Part shown: positions 34,291 through 43,602 of the stretch, one piece after another
How positions within the stretch are numbered: position 1 is the stretch's first letter
Layout of the letters: each line of letters starts with the position of its first letter
Assembly: GCA_019084025.1 (NCBI GenBank)
Contig: JAHRBI010000005.1
Location: 310,001-374,000, forward strand
DNA: 64,000 nucleotides
Direction: 5' to 3'
DNA from: Burkholderiaceae bacterium DAT-1
Lineage (GTDB): Bacteria > Pseudomonadota > Gammaproteobacteria > Burkholderiales > Chitinimonadaceae
Program-made: the position numbers and the translations under genes
The notes under the pieces: generated by a model
Database searches by the model: none
Seen by the model: only the letters and a program-made list of their open reading frames with translations
What the model was told of the DNA's origin: nothing

Positions 34291-35061
34291 TCAGCGTGCT
34301 TGGACAATTGCACGGTTGGGAACATTGCCCCGGTGCCAGCTGACAGGCGAAAAATAGTAAATTCGACCCGTTTGAAGTGGCACGGGTGGCTCGTCAGTGG
34401 CAATACCCATTGCCAGCCTGCAGCGCGGATCTGAAAATTGCCGGTTTTGCACCAGCCTCTGCCGGATCAAGCGATCATCACTCGCCATGCGAAACGCCAT
34501 CGGGACAATTTCGTCCGCAGGCACATCACTCAGCCAGCGATCTCCCTCGCACCAGGATGCCAGCGCAGTCATCGATAGCGCGACTTGCTGAGGCAAGCTC
34601 GCACGAGCTGCCTGTACAACCGACTGCAGAAACGCCCGCTGCGATCGCCGCACCTCAAAATCCAGCTGGACGACAGGTACGCTGCTCACTGCAGCCGTTT
34701 GCACCAGGGCATCTACGATGGCTTGTTTCTGGACATCATTCAGGACAGGGGGACGACGTGTCGATGCATCCACATGCACCACCGCGATCCCGACCGTATG
34801 CGCGGACATCTGCAAAGGCTGACGGCGATAGACCATATTGACATGATCCCCCATCAGCAAAATACGCATCGCAACCCAGGCGACGCCGATATCCGGTGGC
34901 ACGTCGCGCAGATCTTCAGGACGCTCCCACGCCCACAGCATCTTTCCTGGCAAGGCCGACAAAGCCGGATGAGGTAAGGCCTGATCATCCAGGCACACTC
35001 CAACGACCGGCAAGCACGCACACAGGCAGATCAACAGCCACTTTCCCGCAATCAGCCTCAT
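34291..35061 (-). CDS. DUF3142 protein
   Basis: Protein of about 256 residues with a signal peptide (MRLIAGKWLLICLCACLPVVGVC). The central signature VVQLDFEVRRSQRAFLQSVVQAARASLPQQVALSMTALASWCEGDRWLSDVPADEIVPMAFRM is the DUF3142 hallmark, with an LDFE strand and an ALASWC motif reminiscent of TIM-barrel glycoside hydrolases. The activity is not established. The ATG at 35061 gives a clean signal peptide; ATG 35082 adds seven residues. It is upstream of, and probably co-transcribed with, the 738-residue periplasmic protein. Confidence 0.8.
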   Translation of the reverse strand: MRLIAGKWLLICLCACLPVVGVCLDDQALPHPALSALPGKMLWAWERPEDLRDVPPDIGVAWVAMRILLMGDHVNMVYRRQPLQMSAHTVGIAVVHVDASTRRPPVLNDVQKQAIVDALVQTAAVSSVPVVQLDFEVRRSQRAFLQSVVQAARASLPQQVALSMTALASWCEGDRWLSDVPADEIVPMAFRMASDDRLIRQRLVQNRQFSDPRCRLAMGIATDEPPVPLQTGRIYYFSPVSWHRGNVPNRAIVQAR

Positions 35062-35414
35062 GGTTTCCGCATCATTGTCCAATCGGCCTCATCTTGATGC
35101 AAGGGCAGCAGGCATGCAAGCTGGCAATGCTTGCCGCTCTGCCAGCACCCTTGGCACGGATTGCCGCCGGTATCACTTGCCATGTTGGGAAACACGGCCG
35201 TATCGCCGCCTTTGCCGTATCGCTCGGCCTCCTGTCGTGGTCGTCGCTGGAGAACAATATCGCCGCAAATCCGCTTGCGCCCTAGCTGACACAGAATGCC
35301 GCCCGGTACATTCGCCGTCTGTCATCAGATATGCCGGACAGATCCGATTTCTGGCACAGCGTGCACGGTTCTTGCTCCCTATCCGGCATCGCTCAACCTG
35401 CTAACGGAGTTGAT

Positions 35415-37592
35415 ATGGCAGCCGCTCAATCGGTCGCAGCCCTGCTGCGCGAACATCTTTACCGCTCATCAATCGATCTGGGCGCCCCGCTGCTGGATTC
35501 AGCACGGTACGATGCAGACGATGCAAACACAGGACAGGACCGTGCCGATCTGCACGTGCAACTGATCAATATCATTGATCAACTGCAAGCCGGCCGCCCG
35601 CAGGAGGCCTGCAGACAGCTGGCTATCCTGTTCGAGCTTCACCCCAATCATGTCGATGTACAGCAGGTGTACGCTATTGCGCTGGCACGCATCGGCGAAT
35701 CAGAGCGCGCATTCGAGCTCTTCGAGGATTTGCTCAGCCGCTATGATCGTCATATGTATGCACCGCGCATCCGCAGCCATTATGCAGCTGCGCTCCGCGA
35801 TGCGGGACACTGGCAGGAAGCGCTGCTCCACTATCAACGCGCGCTTGAAGTGTGCCCGGGTGACGTTCCGATCCTGAATGGCTTGGGCAATACACTGCGC
35901 GATCTAGGACGCTGGAAAGAGGCGGAGGAAGCCTTTAGTGCAGCACTGAAAAGCCAACCGAATAGCAGTGTGCTGCTTAACAACCTCGGCACCTGCCTGC
36001 AGCATGCAGGCAAAGCGCGACGCGCACGTACCTGCTTTGAGAAGGCACTCGAGCACGAACCGTCACTGGCTGATGCCTGGTACAACCTCGGCAATCTGAA
36101 CCAGGAAGAAGGCCATATTGCCGATGCCCTGCGTGATTACGCAGAAGCATTGGCCATCCAGCCACGCCTGCTGCCCGCCTTATCCGCCCTCACCCGACTG
36201 ATGCAGCAAACCTGCGAATGGGATGGACTGGATTGGCTGGAAGGACAAGTGCTGAATCATGTGCGGGACGGTCGCCCCGGTGCTGTCTTCCCCTTTGGCT
36301 TTCTGGCACTGGATGGCAGCACCAGCGCGGATCAGCTGCAGTGCGCCGAACGCTGGCGTATCCAGCAATATCTGCCGCTGCTGCAATCTACTGCGCCGGT
36401 GCGCCGCAGTTCGGTCACGCACGAGGGCAAGATTCGCATTGGCTACCTGTCGTCCGACTTCCACGAGCACGCCACGATGCATCTGGGCTGCGAAGTGTTC
36501 GAGCTGCATGATCGTGATCGCTTTGAAATCATCGCCTATTCGGCAGGCCCCAATCTGCATTCGGCCACCCGCAAGCGCGTGAAACAGGCGTTCGATCAGT
36601 TTATCGATGTCCGCGATCTGTCGCTGCCCGCACTGGCACAGCGCATTTCATCTGACCGAATCGACATTCTGGTCGATATGAACGGCTATACCCGCAACAG
36701 CCGCTCCGGCGTGCTAGCCCTGCATCCGGCACCCGTTCAGGTCTCCTGGCTGGGCTACCCCGGCACACTGGGGCATGAACTAGCCGATTACATCATTGCC
36801 GATCAGATCGTGGCACCGATGAGTGAAGCACGCCATTTCGGCGAGAAATTTGCCTGGATGCCTTTCAGCTACCAAAGCAATGATCGCCAGCGTGCCGTGG
36901 CCGAGATGCCTACTCGTGAATCATGCGGATTGCCAGAGGACAAAACCGTCTTCTGCTGCTTCAACCATGCGTACAAAATTACGCCGACGGTCTTCCAGCT
37001 GTGGTGCGACATTCTGACCGAGGTACCTGACAGCGTGCTGTGGCTACTCAGCAGCACCCAGCTGACTCAGGACAATTTGCGCATGCGCGCCGAACAGGCA
37101 GGCATCGACCCCTCGCGTCTGATTTTTGCCAAGGTGGTAAAGCCGGATCAGCATCGTGCGCGTCTGGCATTGGCAGATATCTTCCTGGACACCCTGCCCT
37201 ACAACGCCCATACCACCTGCAGCGATGCATTGTGGGCGGGCGTGCCGGTCATCGCCATGAGTGGCAAGACATTTGCGGGACGCGTATCGCACAGCCTGCT
37301 GGCCGCCACTGGCCTGGAGGCGTTAGTGGCTGACTCACCGGAAGCGTACAAGGTGAAGGCGGTGCTGCTCGCTCAGGATCCATCCCTGCGCGCCGAAGTG
37401 AAGAAAGTGCTGTCATTGAAAGATGCGCTTCCACTGTTCGACACTCCGCGCTTTGTCGAATCCATGGAGAAGCTCTATCTGCAAATGTGGCAACGTGCAG
37501 CCAAAGGCATGGCACCTGCACACATCTGCCCCGATGGGGCGGTAGGTCAAACACATCAAGAGGGAGGCAGTGACGACGTCACTACTGCCTGA
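35415..37592 (+). CDS. SPINDLY/OGT-like glycosyltransferase (GT41) with TPR domain
   Basis: Cytoplasmic protein of 725 residues. TPR repeats span about 35-300 (for example HYQRALEVCPGDVPILNGLGNTLRDLGRWKEAEEAFSAAL), followed by the two Rossmann-like lobes of a GT41 transferase: KIRIGYLSSDFHEHATMHL, PVQVSWLGYPGTLG and DTLPYNAHTTCSDALWAGVPVIAMSGKTFAGRVSHSLL. Family members add a sugar from a UDP or GDP donor to Ser/Thr of proteins. In bacteria flagellin, pilin-like or adhesin substrates are suspected. I start it at ATG 35415 with GGAG upstream. It overlaps the convergent mshP end by 37 bases, so a pseudopilin or MshQ target is possible but unproved. Confidence 0.85.
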   Translation: MAAAQSVAALLREHLYRSSIDLGAPLLDSARYDADDANTGQDRADLHVQLINIIDQLQAGRPQEACRQLAILFELHPNHVDVQQVYAIALARIGESERAFELFEDLLSRYDRHMYAPRIRSHYAAALRDAGHWQEALLHYQRALEVCPGDVPILNGLGNTLRDLGRWKEAEEAFSAALKSQPNSSVLLNNLGTCLQHAGKARRARTCFEKALEHEPSLADAWYNLGNLNQEEGHIADALRDYAEALAIQPRLLPALSALTRLMQQTCEWDGLDWLEGQVLNHVRDGRPGAVFPFGFLALDGSTSADQLQCAERWRIQQYLPLLQSTAPVRRSSVTHEGKIRIGYLSSDFHEHATMHLGCEVFELHDRDRFEIIAYSAGPNLHSATRKRVKQAFDQFIDVRDLSLPALAQRISSDRIDILVDMNGYTRNSRSGVLALHPAPVQVSWLGYPGTLGHELADYIIADQIVAPMSEARHFGEKFAWMPFSYQSNDRQRAVAEMPTRESCGLPEDKTVFCCFNHAYKITPTVFQLWCDILTEVPDSVLWLLSSTQLTQDNLRMRAEQAGIDPSRLIFAKVVKPDQHRARLALADIFLDTLPYNAHTTCSDALWAGVPVIAMSGKTFAGRVSHSLLAATGLEALVADSPEAYKVKAVLLAQDPSLRAEVKKVLSLKDALPLFDTPRFVESMEKLYLQMWQRAAKGMAPAHICPDGAVGQTHQEGGSDDVTTA

Positions 37593-38056
37593 CGCCGTCG
37601 CTCCACATAGTCTGTCCTGCCAGCCGCTGTGTTGTCAGGACAGACTGCCGTTCCATTACATGCCACCGCATCAATGACATAAAGCCGCACGACACTCACC
37701 GCACCGCTACTCGTTTGCCCCTCGTTATAACGGTAAGACGTACAACTCACGGTCACGCTGAACCCGGTTTGCGCGACCAGATCAAGTGTCCGTCGCTGTG
37801 TGGTATCACATGGCCCCGGATTGGGTAGGCCAGTGGCCGGATCCCAGAACCACATGCCTCCTGCTTGCAAAGACTGATACAAGCCCCATTCAATGCCTGC
37901 CTTGGCAGCAGATTGCGCGCGAACACTCAGCATCGCCTGAATGGACGCCTGCAGCTGCGCAGCTGCCAGCATCTGTATGGCAGCGGCCAGGACAGACAAT
38001 ACCACCAGAATAAGGATCGCCGTGAGAATAGCGAAGCCACTGTGTCCTCGACTCAT
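37556..38056 (-). CDS. mshP: MSHA-type biogenesis protein MshP (PilX-like)
   Basis: Protein of 166 residues with a short basic leader and the hydrophobic helix GFAILTAILILVVLSVLAAAIQML near the start. It lacks the Glu5 of true pilins, as in PilX/MshP minor pilins. The rest contains cysteine pairs (GPCDTTQ, VSCTSY, VACNGTAVC) likely to form disulfides. Its ATG overlaps the mshO stop (ATGA). In MSHA systems it belongs to the minor pilins that start assembly of the mannose-sensitive haemagglutinin pilus. Confidence 0.75.
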   Translation of the reverse strand: MSRGHSGFAILTAILILVVLSVLAAAIQMLAAAQLQASIQAMLSVRAQSAAKAGIEWGLYQSLQAGGMWFWDPATGLPNPGPCDTTQRRTLDLVAQTGFSVTVSCTSYRYNEGQTSSGAVSVVRLYVIDAVACNGTAVCPDNTAAGRTDYVERRRQAVVTSSLPPS

Positions 38057-38934
38057 GGCACATTATCCACATGCACACCGGAGGCAAGCGTGACCGTTTC
38101 ACCCCGCTCCTGCAGCGCCAGCCTGATCCACAAAAAACCATTCTGCTGCGTTGCGCCCTGATTTGGGCTGTAGACAAACTCGCATGCCGAGACCCGGCTT
38201 GCCAGAATCGCGCCGCCCCCGGGATTCGGACAGCCGCTCGCCGCTGCTGAAAATGGCGCAATCTGGCGATATAACGTACCCGTTCCATTCCCCTGCATAT
38301 CCGTGCCCGGCGCAACACACTGAAACACCACTGACTGTTCGGCATCCGCCACAATCGAAAACCGACCACTGATATCGCTAGCGGGAAACTGAGTGGCGCT
38401 CGCGAACGTCAGGCGGACAACCCCCAGGCTAGTGGACGGTGCCGCGCCCACAGAAGCAATGGCGACCCGATTCGTCCCGGCATAGACATCGTCACCATTC
38501 TGATTATTGATCACCAGCCAATCGCCTGATTTGGGCTGCATGCTAAGCGGCGATAACACATCTATCGCACTGATGGGCTGACTACCCTCCAGCGGTGCAC
38601 TGGCTTGCGTCGCATGCAGTGCATCCCACAGTGTATCCGGCGCCACTCGATAGCGGCCACCAGCAATGGTTGGCACCATTTGAACACAATTGCTGCCGGA
38701 GATACGGATCGAATTGGGCACCGCCACTCGTACATCCCGACTCACACGCCCAATGGCCACCGAGGCAAGATCGGTTAATTGACTGCGCCGCCGTGCATCG
38801 ACATACGATTCGATCGCGGGCACCAGAAACATCACCACTGCCGAAGCCATAATGCCGGTCACGACAATGACCGCGATCAGCTCTACCAGCGTAAACCCGC
38901 CATGCTGCAGCATTGAAGGGAGTTCACGCCGCAT
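38053..38934 (-). CDS. mshO: MSHA-type minor pseudopilin MshO
   Basis: Protein of 293 residues with a type IV prepilin leader, HGGFTLVELIAVIVVTGIMASAVVMFLVPAIESY, with the glycine-phenylalanine cleavage site and Glu5 in place. The C-terminal part has a cysteine-rich end (VVFQCVAPG, AASGCPNPGGG, SACEFVYS). The start is uncertain: ATG 38952 or 38934; I chose the smaller overlap with mshD. It lies between mshD and mshP with overlapping ends. Confidence 0.75.
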   Translation of the reverse strand: MRRELPSMLQHGGFTLVELIAVIVVTGIMASAVVMFLVPAIESYVDARRRSQLTDLASVAIGRVSRDVRVAVPNSIRISGSNCVQMVPTIAGGRYRVAPDTLWDALHATQASAPLEGSQPISAIDVLSPLSMQPKSGDWLVINNQNGDDVYAGTNRVAIASVGAAPSTSLGVVRLTFASATQFPASDISGRFSIVADAEQSVVFQCVAPGTDMQGNGTGTLYRQIAPFSAAASGCPNPGGGAILASRVSACEFVYSPNQGATQQNGFLWIRLALQERGETVTLASGVHVDNVP

Positions 38935-39463
38935 AGTTCGTTCGCCAGCCATTCAGAATCAGCACATCCTTGCCATGCGTCACTTGAACAGTGATGCGCT
39001 TACAGTTCGGAGGAGCGATGCCGGGAGCAGTTAATGGCAAGGCATCGTCACTAATGGTGACGCGTACGGCATAACCATCCAATCCCGGTACCGCTGCACC
39101 GCCCACATCGTATATACGAGGTGTGACGGCAGGATTGGCCGGTGTGATGCAATCAGCCAGCGAAGTATCATAACCATGATAATCGCCAATGCTGGTCCAC
39201 GTATCGCGAGCACAGCTTGCGGCCACCGCGTGTGCAGAGGATGCAAATGGCTTGAGCGACACCTCTTCCAGCATCTCCTCGGCAATCGCCAGCATTTGCG
39301 CACGCAGCATGGGATCGGTACTGGTGATTGCGGACTGACTGAATGCTCGCAATACAGCAACCAGCGCAATACTGATCACCACCATGGATACAATCAGTTC
39401 GATCAGCGTGACCCCTGATTGCTGCCGACTTAACCGAATCAAAGCCAATGCGTCAGATGACAT
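38924..39463 (-). CDS. mshD: MSHA-type minor pseudopilin MshD
   Basis: Protein of 179 residues with a prepilin leader RQQSGVTLIELIVSMVVISIALVAVLRAF (Gly before Val, Glu5 present). The body includes LAIAEEMLEEV and cysteines in AASCARDTW, ADCITP and PPNCKRI. It overlaps mshC by 11 bases, indicating coupled translation. The order C-D-O-P matches MSHA loci of Vibrio, Shewanella and several betaproteobacteria, which is the main reason for the name. Confidence 0.75.
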   Translation of the reverse strand: MSSDALALIRLSRQQSGVTLIELIVSMVVISIALVAVLRAFSQSAITSTDPMLRAQMLAIAEEMLEEVSLKPFASSAHAVAASCARDTWTSIGDYHGYDTSLADCITPANPAVTPRIYDVGGAAVPGLDGYAVRVTISDDALPLTAPGIAPPNCKRITVQVTHGKDVLILNGWRTNYAA

Positions 39464-39965
39464 AGGCGGTCATACCGATGACCGAAATGGCATTCTGGTT
39501 GGTCACCATAATGGTGTAGTTGCCATATGTAGCACCCGCCGCGTCGAGCGTCACGGTGCCATTCGGCTGGAAGTACAAGGTCTGGATCGGGGTGATGACC
39601 ATCCCCGCGTTGTCCGCATCAGGACTTTGTACATAGGGCGAACGCCCTGCGGCATTGGTCAGTGGTGTGGTACCACATTCGCTCGCAGGATTGGCCTCTG
39701 CAATTGTCATTGCAACGGTAGTACTGGTAAAGGTAACACAGACCAAACGGCGATGGCTGACGGCGGTTTGTCCTGCATAACGCAGCGCGGACACCACCTG
39801 ATCATGCACAGCCACTCCAGCCATGCTGGTGGCGGTTTCGTTCACCCGCGGCATCGCCATGGCGCCCAGTACCCCCGCCATCACCAGCACACCCACCAGT
39901 TCGGTCATCGTAAAGCCACGCTGGGCGCGGTCTCGCACTCGAGTCATCCAACTGACTGCTTTCAT
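39453..39965 (-). CDS. mshC: MSHA-type pseudopilin MshC (GspH/FimT fold)
   Basis: Protein of 170 residues. A prepilin leader QRGFTMTELVGVLVMAGVLGAMAMPRV is followed by the GspH/FimT-type helix (VAVHDQVVSALRYAGQTAVSHRR) and beta strands. ATG 39965 has AAGGA and GGAGG just upstream, while an upstream ATG at 39989 would give an unusually long leader. It is the first minus-strand gene of the cluster and divergent from mshQ, with a 151-base shared promoter region. The major pilin gene mshA and the assembly ATPase are not in the window. Confidence 0.75.
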   Translation of the reverse strand: MKAVSWMTRVRDRAQRGFTMTELVGVLVMAGVLGAMAMPRVNETATSMAGVAVHDQVVSALRYAGQTAVSHRRLVCVTFTSTTVAMTIAEANPASECGTTPLTNAAGRSPYVQSPDADNAGMVITPIQTLYFQPNGTVTLDAAGATYGNYTIMVTNQNAISVIGMTAYVI

Positions 39966-40116
39966 GATCCTTGCCCTCCGATTCATCAAAGTCAGCGAGT
40001 ATTTAGGTCAATATAGTCAGAATCGACGAACGCGCCAGTATTGATACAGGGATCCATCAGTCGTCCTGCGCGTCAACTATGCTGAAAGTCCTTGCCTATA
40101 GATCTACGCCGCATCA

Positions 40117-43100
40117 ATGAAGCAATTGATTCACCAACTCTTTTTGCTGCTCGCACTCCTTTTTATTCATCATGTGCAAGGCGCAGTTCCCTCATGCGGA
40201 ACCGTTCCCACGTCGACGGCCGCAGGCGCAACTGCCATTGTGTCCACCAGTGGCAATTTGTCGATTGCTGGCGGCACAATCAACGCTATTCCCATCAGTG
40301 GTACGGGTACCTATTCATTACCGCTATCAGGCAGACTCAATAACCGGAATGTTGCCCTGCCCTCCATTAACCCTGCCGTCTTCAATCCATCGTGGGGCAC
40401 GGCGTCTGCCAGTGGTGGCACACTGCAACCCGGTGCCTACGATAATGTGACGTTGTCGGGCATTGCCTCGTTGATGGGTGGCACGTTCTATATCAACACC
40501 TTATCGATGACCCCTAGCGCAACGGTGCGCCTCTATGCGGGCGATTACCACATCCACTATCTAAGCGCTTCGTCCAACGTCACCATTCAGGTTGTCAGTG
40601 GCCCGGTTCATATTTACACCGACTACTATTTCAGCGCGGGTAATGGATTCAAAGTCAATCGAGGTGGGGCAACCCAGAATTTTCAGTTAATGCTGTATCC
40701 GGGTGCAGCAGTCAATCTCGGCGCCTATCTGGATTTTACGGGCTTGATTCTGGGGCCAGATGCCAGCACCAGCGTCAATATCGCCGATCATGCCACTTAC
40801 TTCGGCGCCATCCTTACCGGTGGCACCATCAATATTTCGACAAATCTGGATCTACAGTTTTCGGCCACCATCCGCTCGCAAATTGCCAGTATCGATACGT
40901 GCGGGCTGGCACTGGATTACACGTTTGATGATTGCAGTTACAACGGCACACCCGGCGAGGTATCGGATGATGCCGGCCTGGTCAATGGCACCGCTGCAGG
41001 GAGCATTCCGACTACGGCTGCAGGCGGGAAAGTCAATCGGGCACTCAATACGCAGGCAGACAATCAATATGTTGTCCCCGGCAGTACAGTCAACATACCC
41101 GGCGATTATACCTTTGCGTTCTGGCTCAAATATCCGCTACCCAATACAGTCAGTACGCCCTATTTTACGGCGGCATCACTGAGTGGCAGCGGAGGAACAT
41201 GCCAAGGAGACGTCTTTTACATAGACGGCAGCAATGGGTTCAAATGGGGTGTCAGTGGCGACCTGACTGCGCTGGGCGCAATTTCAGTGGGGAATGCACA
41301 GCTGGGCGCGGGCTGGCATCATTTTGCAGTCAGTGCCACAGGGGATACCACCACACTGTATATCGACGGCGATAAACGGGACACGCTGCCCATCACCGCG
41401 AACTCGGGTAGCCGAACCTACAACCTGAACGTCATTGGCAGCGCGTGCAGTGATCGCTCCAGAGGCGCCATCAGGGTTCCGATGGATGAGTTCATGCTGT
41501 TTAAATCAGCCCTGTCTCCAGCGGATATCCAAGTCATCTATAGCAATCAGTCCGCCGGCAAAAGCTATTATGGTAGTCCTCGCACAGCAGCCAGCTGCTC
41601 CGTTCCACTTGATCATCTTGTCTTGCAGCATGCCAGTGGCGAAAGCATTACTTGCCTGCCGGCCTCCATCAATGTGTCAGCCTGTAGTGATCCGGCCTGC
41701 GCGACGCCCTACACAGGGGGCGTCACTGGTACGTTGACCGCGACTGCGCAAAGCGGAAGCCCCTTATTCAACTGGAGCAGTGGCCCCGCATTCTCCATCT
41801 TGCCCGGGCAAAGCAGCACCACCGTATCATTTCAAAATACACAAGTCAGCACCGTGAAGTTCGCCGCGGGTAGCGTTAATCCCGCCCCAAGCAATGCAAC
41901 GACCTGTACCTTCGGCAATCCCGCCTGTACCTTCCAGACAACTCAATCTGGTCTGATTATCTCCAACGTCCCCAACCACATCGCCTGTACGGAGCAGAAT
42001 ATTCAGATTCAAGCACTCAAACAGAGTGACTACTCCACCTCCTGCGTGCCTGCATTCCGTTTTGTCAATCGTACCGTTTCCTTTAACACCCAGTACCTCA
42101 ACCCTGCCAGCGGAACACGTTCGATACTGGTCAATGGCAGCACCACGCCCTCTCTACGATTTAACGCCACAGGCACTGCATTTGCAGCCGTGACCTATAG
42201 CGATGCCGGCAATGTTTCGCTGACAGGTCGCTACACAGGCAGCGCAGCCACAGGCGATGCCGGTCTGGTCATGGATACGCTCACAAACACCACCTTTTCC
42301 GCAGTGCCTGCACGCTTTGTCTTTGATGCCCTCCCTACGCCGCCACTTACTGCAGGCGTAGGTCAGACGGCTACCCTTTCTGCGCTGAATGCCTGCAGTC
42401 CCGCCAGTGTCACACCGAATTTCGGACGCGAAGCGACACCGGCCATACCCGCCATCAGCTTGAGTCGAACCCAGCCAACCGGCAGCGGGGCACGCAATGG
42501 CGCCCCAAGCGCTTCGGTCAATACGTTCAGCAATGGCAGTGCATCCGTTCAGTTCAACTGGGATGAAGTAGGTCAGGCGACACTGTCTGCACAGCTGAAC
42601 CGCTACCTGGGCAGCAGCCTATCGGTTTCAGGCAGTAGCGCTGCCATCGGTCCGTTTGTCCCCGCATTCTTCGAAGTACAAACCCTGCCCGGATGCACAA
42701 GCTTCTCCTATTCCGGCCAGCCATTTGGCGTCACCATCAAGGCCTATCGCGCAGGTGGTGGGAACAATATCGGACTCACCCGCAATTTCGATGGTAGCAC
42801 TGCAACCGCCCCTCATTTTGCAGATTCGATCAACCTCAGCGACGCCACGGCCAACACACAAGGCTCGCTCACCAACACCGCCATCGCGCCGGAACAATTT
42901 ACAGGCGGAATCGCAACATGGGCAGCCAGTACAAGCAGCCCAGTGTGGACATTTGCAACCCACAACAACTCGCCTAGCAGCACGACGCAAACACCGCAGA
43001 CATTGCGTATACGAGCGACAGATGCAGCCTATCCCGGCATCAGCTCTGTGGGTCACGAATCGTTGGCATCGCTAGATATCCGCCGTGGACGACTGGCACT

Positions 43101-43551
43101 TTTTAGCGCCTACGGCCAAGGCCGGAGCGCACTCGCGCTTCCGGTACAGACTCAATACTGGACAGGACAGAGTTGGGCATTGAACGCGCTCGATCAATGC
43201 ACGGTGATTCCAGCCAGCGCGGTGTTTCTTGCAGGCTACAGCACGACTGGCTGGACAAGTTCAGCCACAGGGAATACGGCCATTCAGTCCGGGTCAGGAA
43301 AAATCATGCTAACGCCCCCCTCTGCACCGGGGAAAACAGGAACAGCCAGAATCAGTATTCATTTAGGAAGTACGGGGGCAGATCAATCCTGCCTGACTGT
43401 ACATGGCGGCACCGCAGCGAATCTTGCTTGGCTACGTGCATATGGCAGCTGCACAGGCAGCTGGGATCGCGATCCCAGTGCCGCAGCCAGTTTTGGTATT
43501 TTTGCACCGGAAACACGAAAACTGGTGCATGTGCGTGACCTGTTTAACTAA
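40117..43551 (+). CDS. mshQ: MshQ-like large adhesin (LamG and DUF6701)
   Basis: Secreted protein of 1144 residues. After a signal peptide (FLLLALLFIHHVQGA), the first ~265 residues form a repetitive beta region (LYAGDYHIHYLSASSNVTIQV). A LamG/concanavalin-like domain follows at about 270-465 (ALDYTFDDCSYNGTPGEV ... WHHFAVSATGDTTTLYIDGD), and then DUF6701 through to the C-terminus. This is the layout of MshQ, thought to be a tip or accessory adhesin of MSHA pili. Unusually it is divergent from mshCDOP rather than following mshP. No strong ribosome-binding site precedes the ATG. It is rich in Ser, Thr and Gly, a possible glycosylation substrate for the GT41 enzyme. Confidence 0.8.
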   Translation: MKQLIHQLFLLLALLFIHHVQGAVPSCGTVPTSTAAGATAIVSTSGNLSIAGGTINAIPISGTGTYSLPLSGRLNNRNVALPSINPAVFNPSWGTASASGGTLQPGAYDNVTLSGIASLMGGTFYINTLSMTPSATVRLYAGDYHIHYLSASSNVTIQVVSGPVHIYTDYYFSAGNGFKVNRGGATQNFQLMLYPGAAVNLGAYLDFTGLILGPDASTSVNIADHATYFGAILTGGTINISTNLDLQFSATIRSQIASIDTCGLALDYTFDDCSYNGTPGEVSDDAGLVNGTAAGSIPTTAAGGKVNRALNTQADNQYVVPGSTVNIPGDYTFAFWLKYPLPNTVSTPYFTAASLSGSGGTCQGDVFYIDGSNGFKWGVSGDLTALGAISVGNAQLGAGWHHFAVSATGDTTTLYIDGDKRDTLPITANSGSRTYNLNVIGSACSDRSRGAIRVPMDEFMLFKSALSPADIQVIYSNQSAGKSYYGSPRTAASCSVPLDHLVLQHASGESITCLPASINVSACSDPACATPYTGGVTGTLTATAQSGSPLFNWSSGPAFSILPGQSSTTVSFQNTQVSTVKFAAGSVNPAPSNATTCTFGNPACTFQTTQSGLIISNVPNHIACTEQNIQIQALKQSDYSTSCVPAFRFVNRTVSFNTQYLNPASGTRSILVNGSTTPSLRFNATGTAFAAVTYSDAGNVSLTGRYTGSAATGDAGLVMDTLTNTTFSAVPARFVFDALPTPPLTAGVGQTATLSALNACSPASVTPNFGREATPAIPAISLSRTQPTGSGARNGAPSASVNTFSNGSASVQFNWDEVGQATLSAQLNRYLGSSLSVSGSSAAIGPFVPAFFEVQTLPGCTSFSYSGQPFGVTIKAYRAGGGNNIGLTRNFDGSTATAPHFADSINLSDATANTQGSLTNTAIAPEQFTGGIATWAASTSSPVWTFATHNNSPSSTTQTPQTLRIRATDAAYPGISSVGHESLASLDIRRGRLALFSAYGQGRSALALPVQTQYWTGQSWALNALDQCTVIPASAVFLAGYSTTGWTSSATGNTAIQSGSGKIMLTPPSAPGKTGTARISIHLGSTGADQSCLTVHGGTAANLAWLRAYGSCTGSWDRDPSAAASFGIFAPETRKLVHVRDLFN

Positions 43552-43602
43552 TGATCTGTTTAACGAGGGATCAACCCGGTTTCGGCAACCTATCCTGCAT
43601 CA

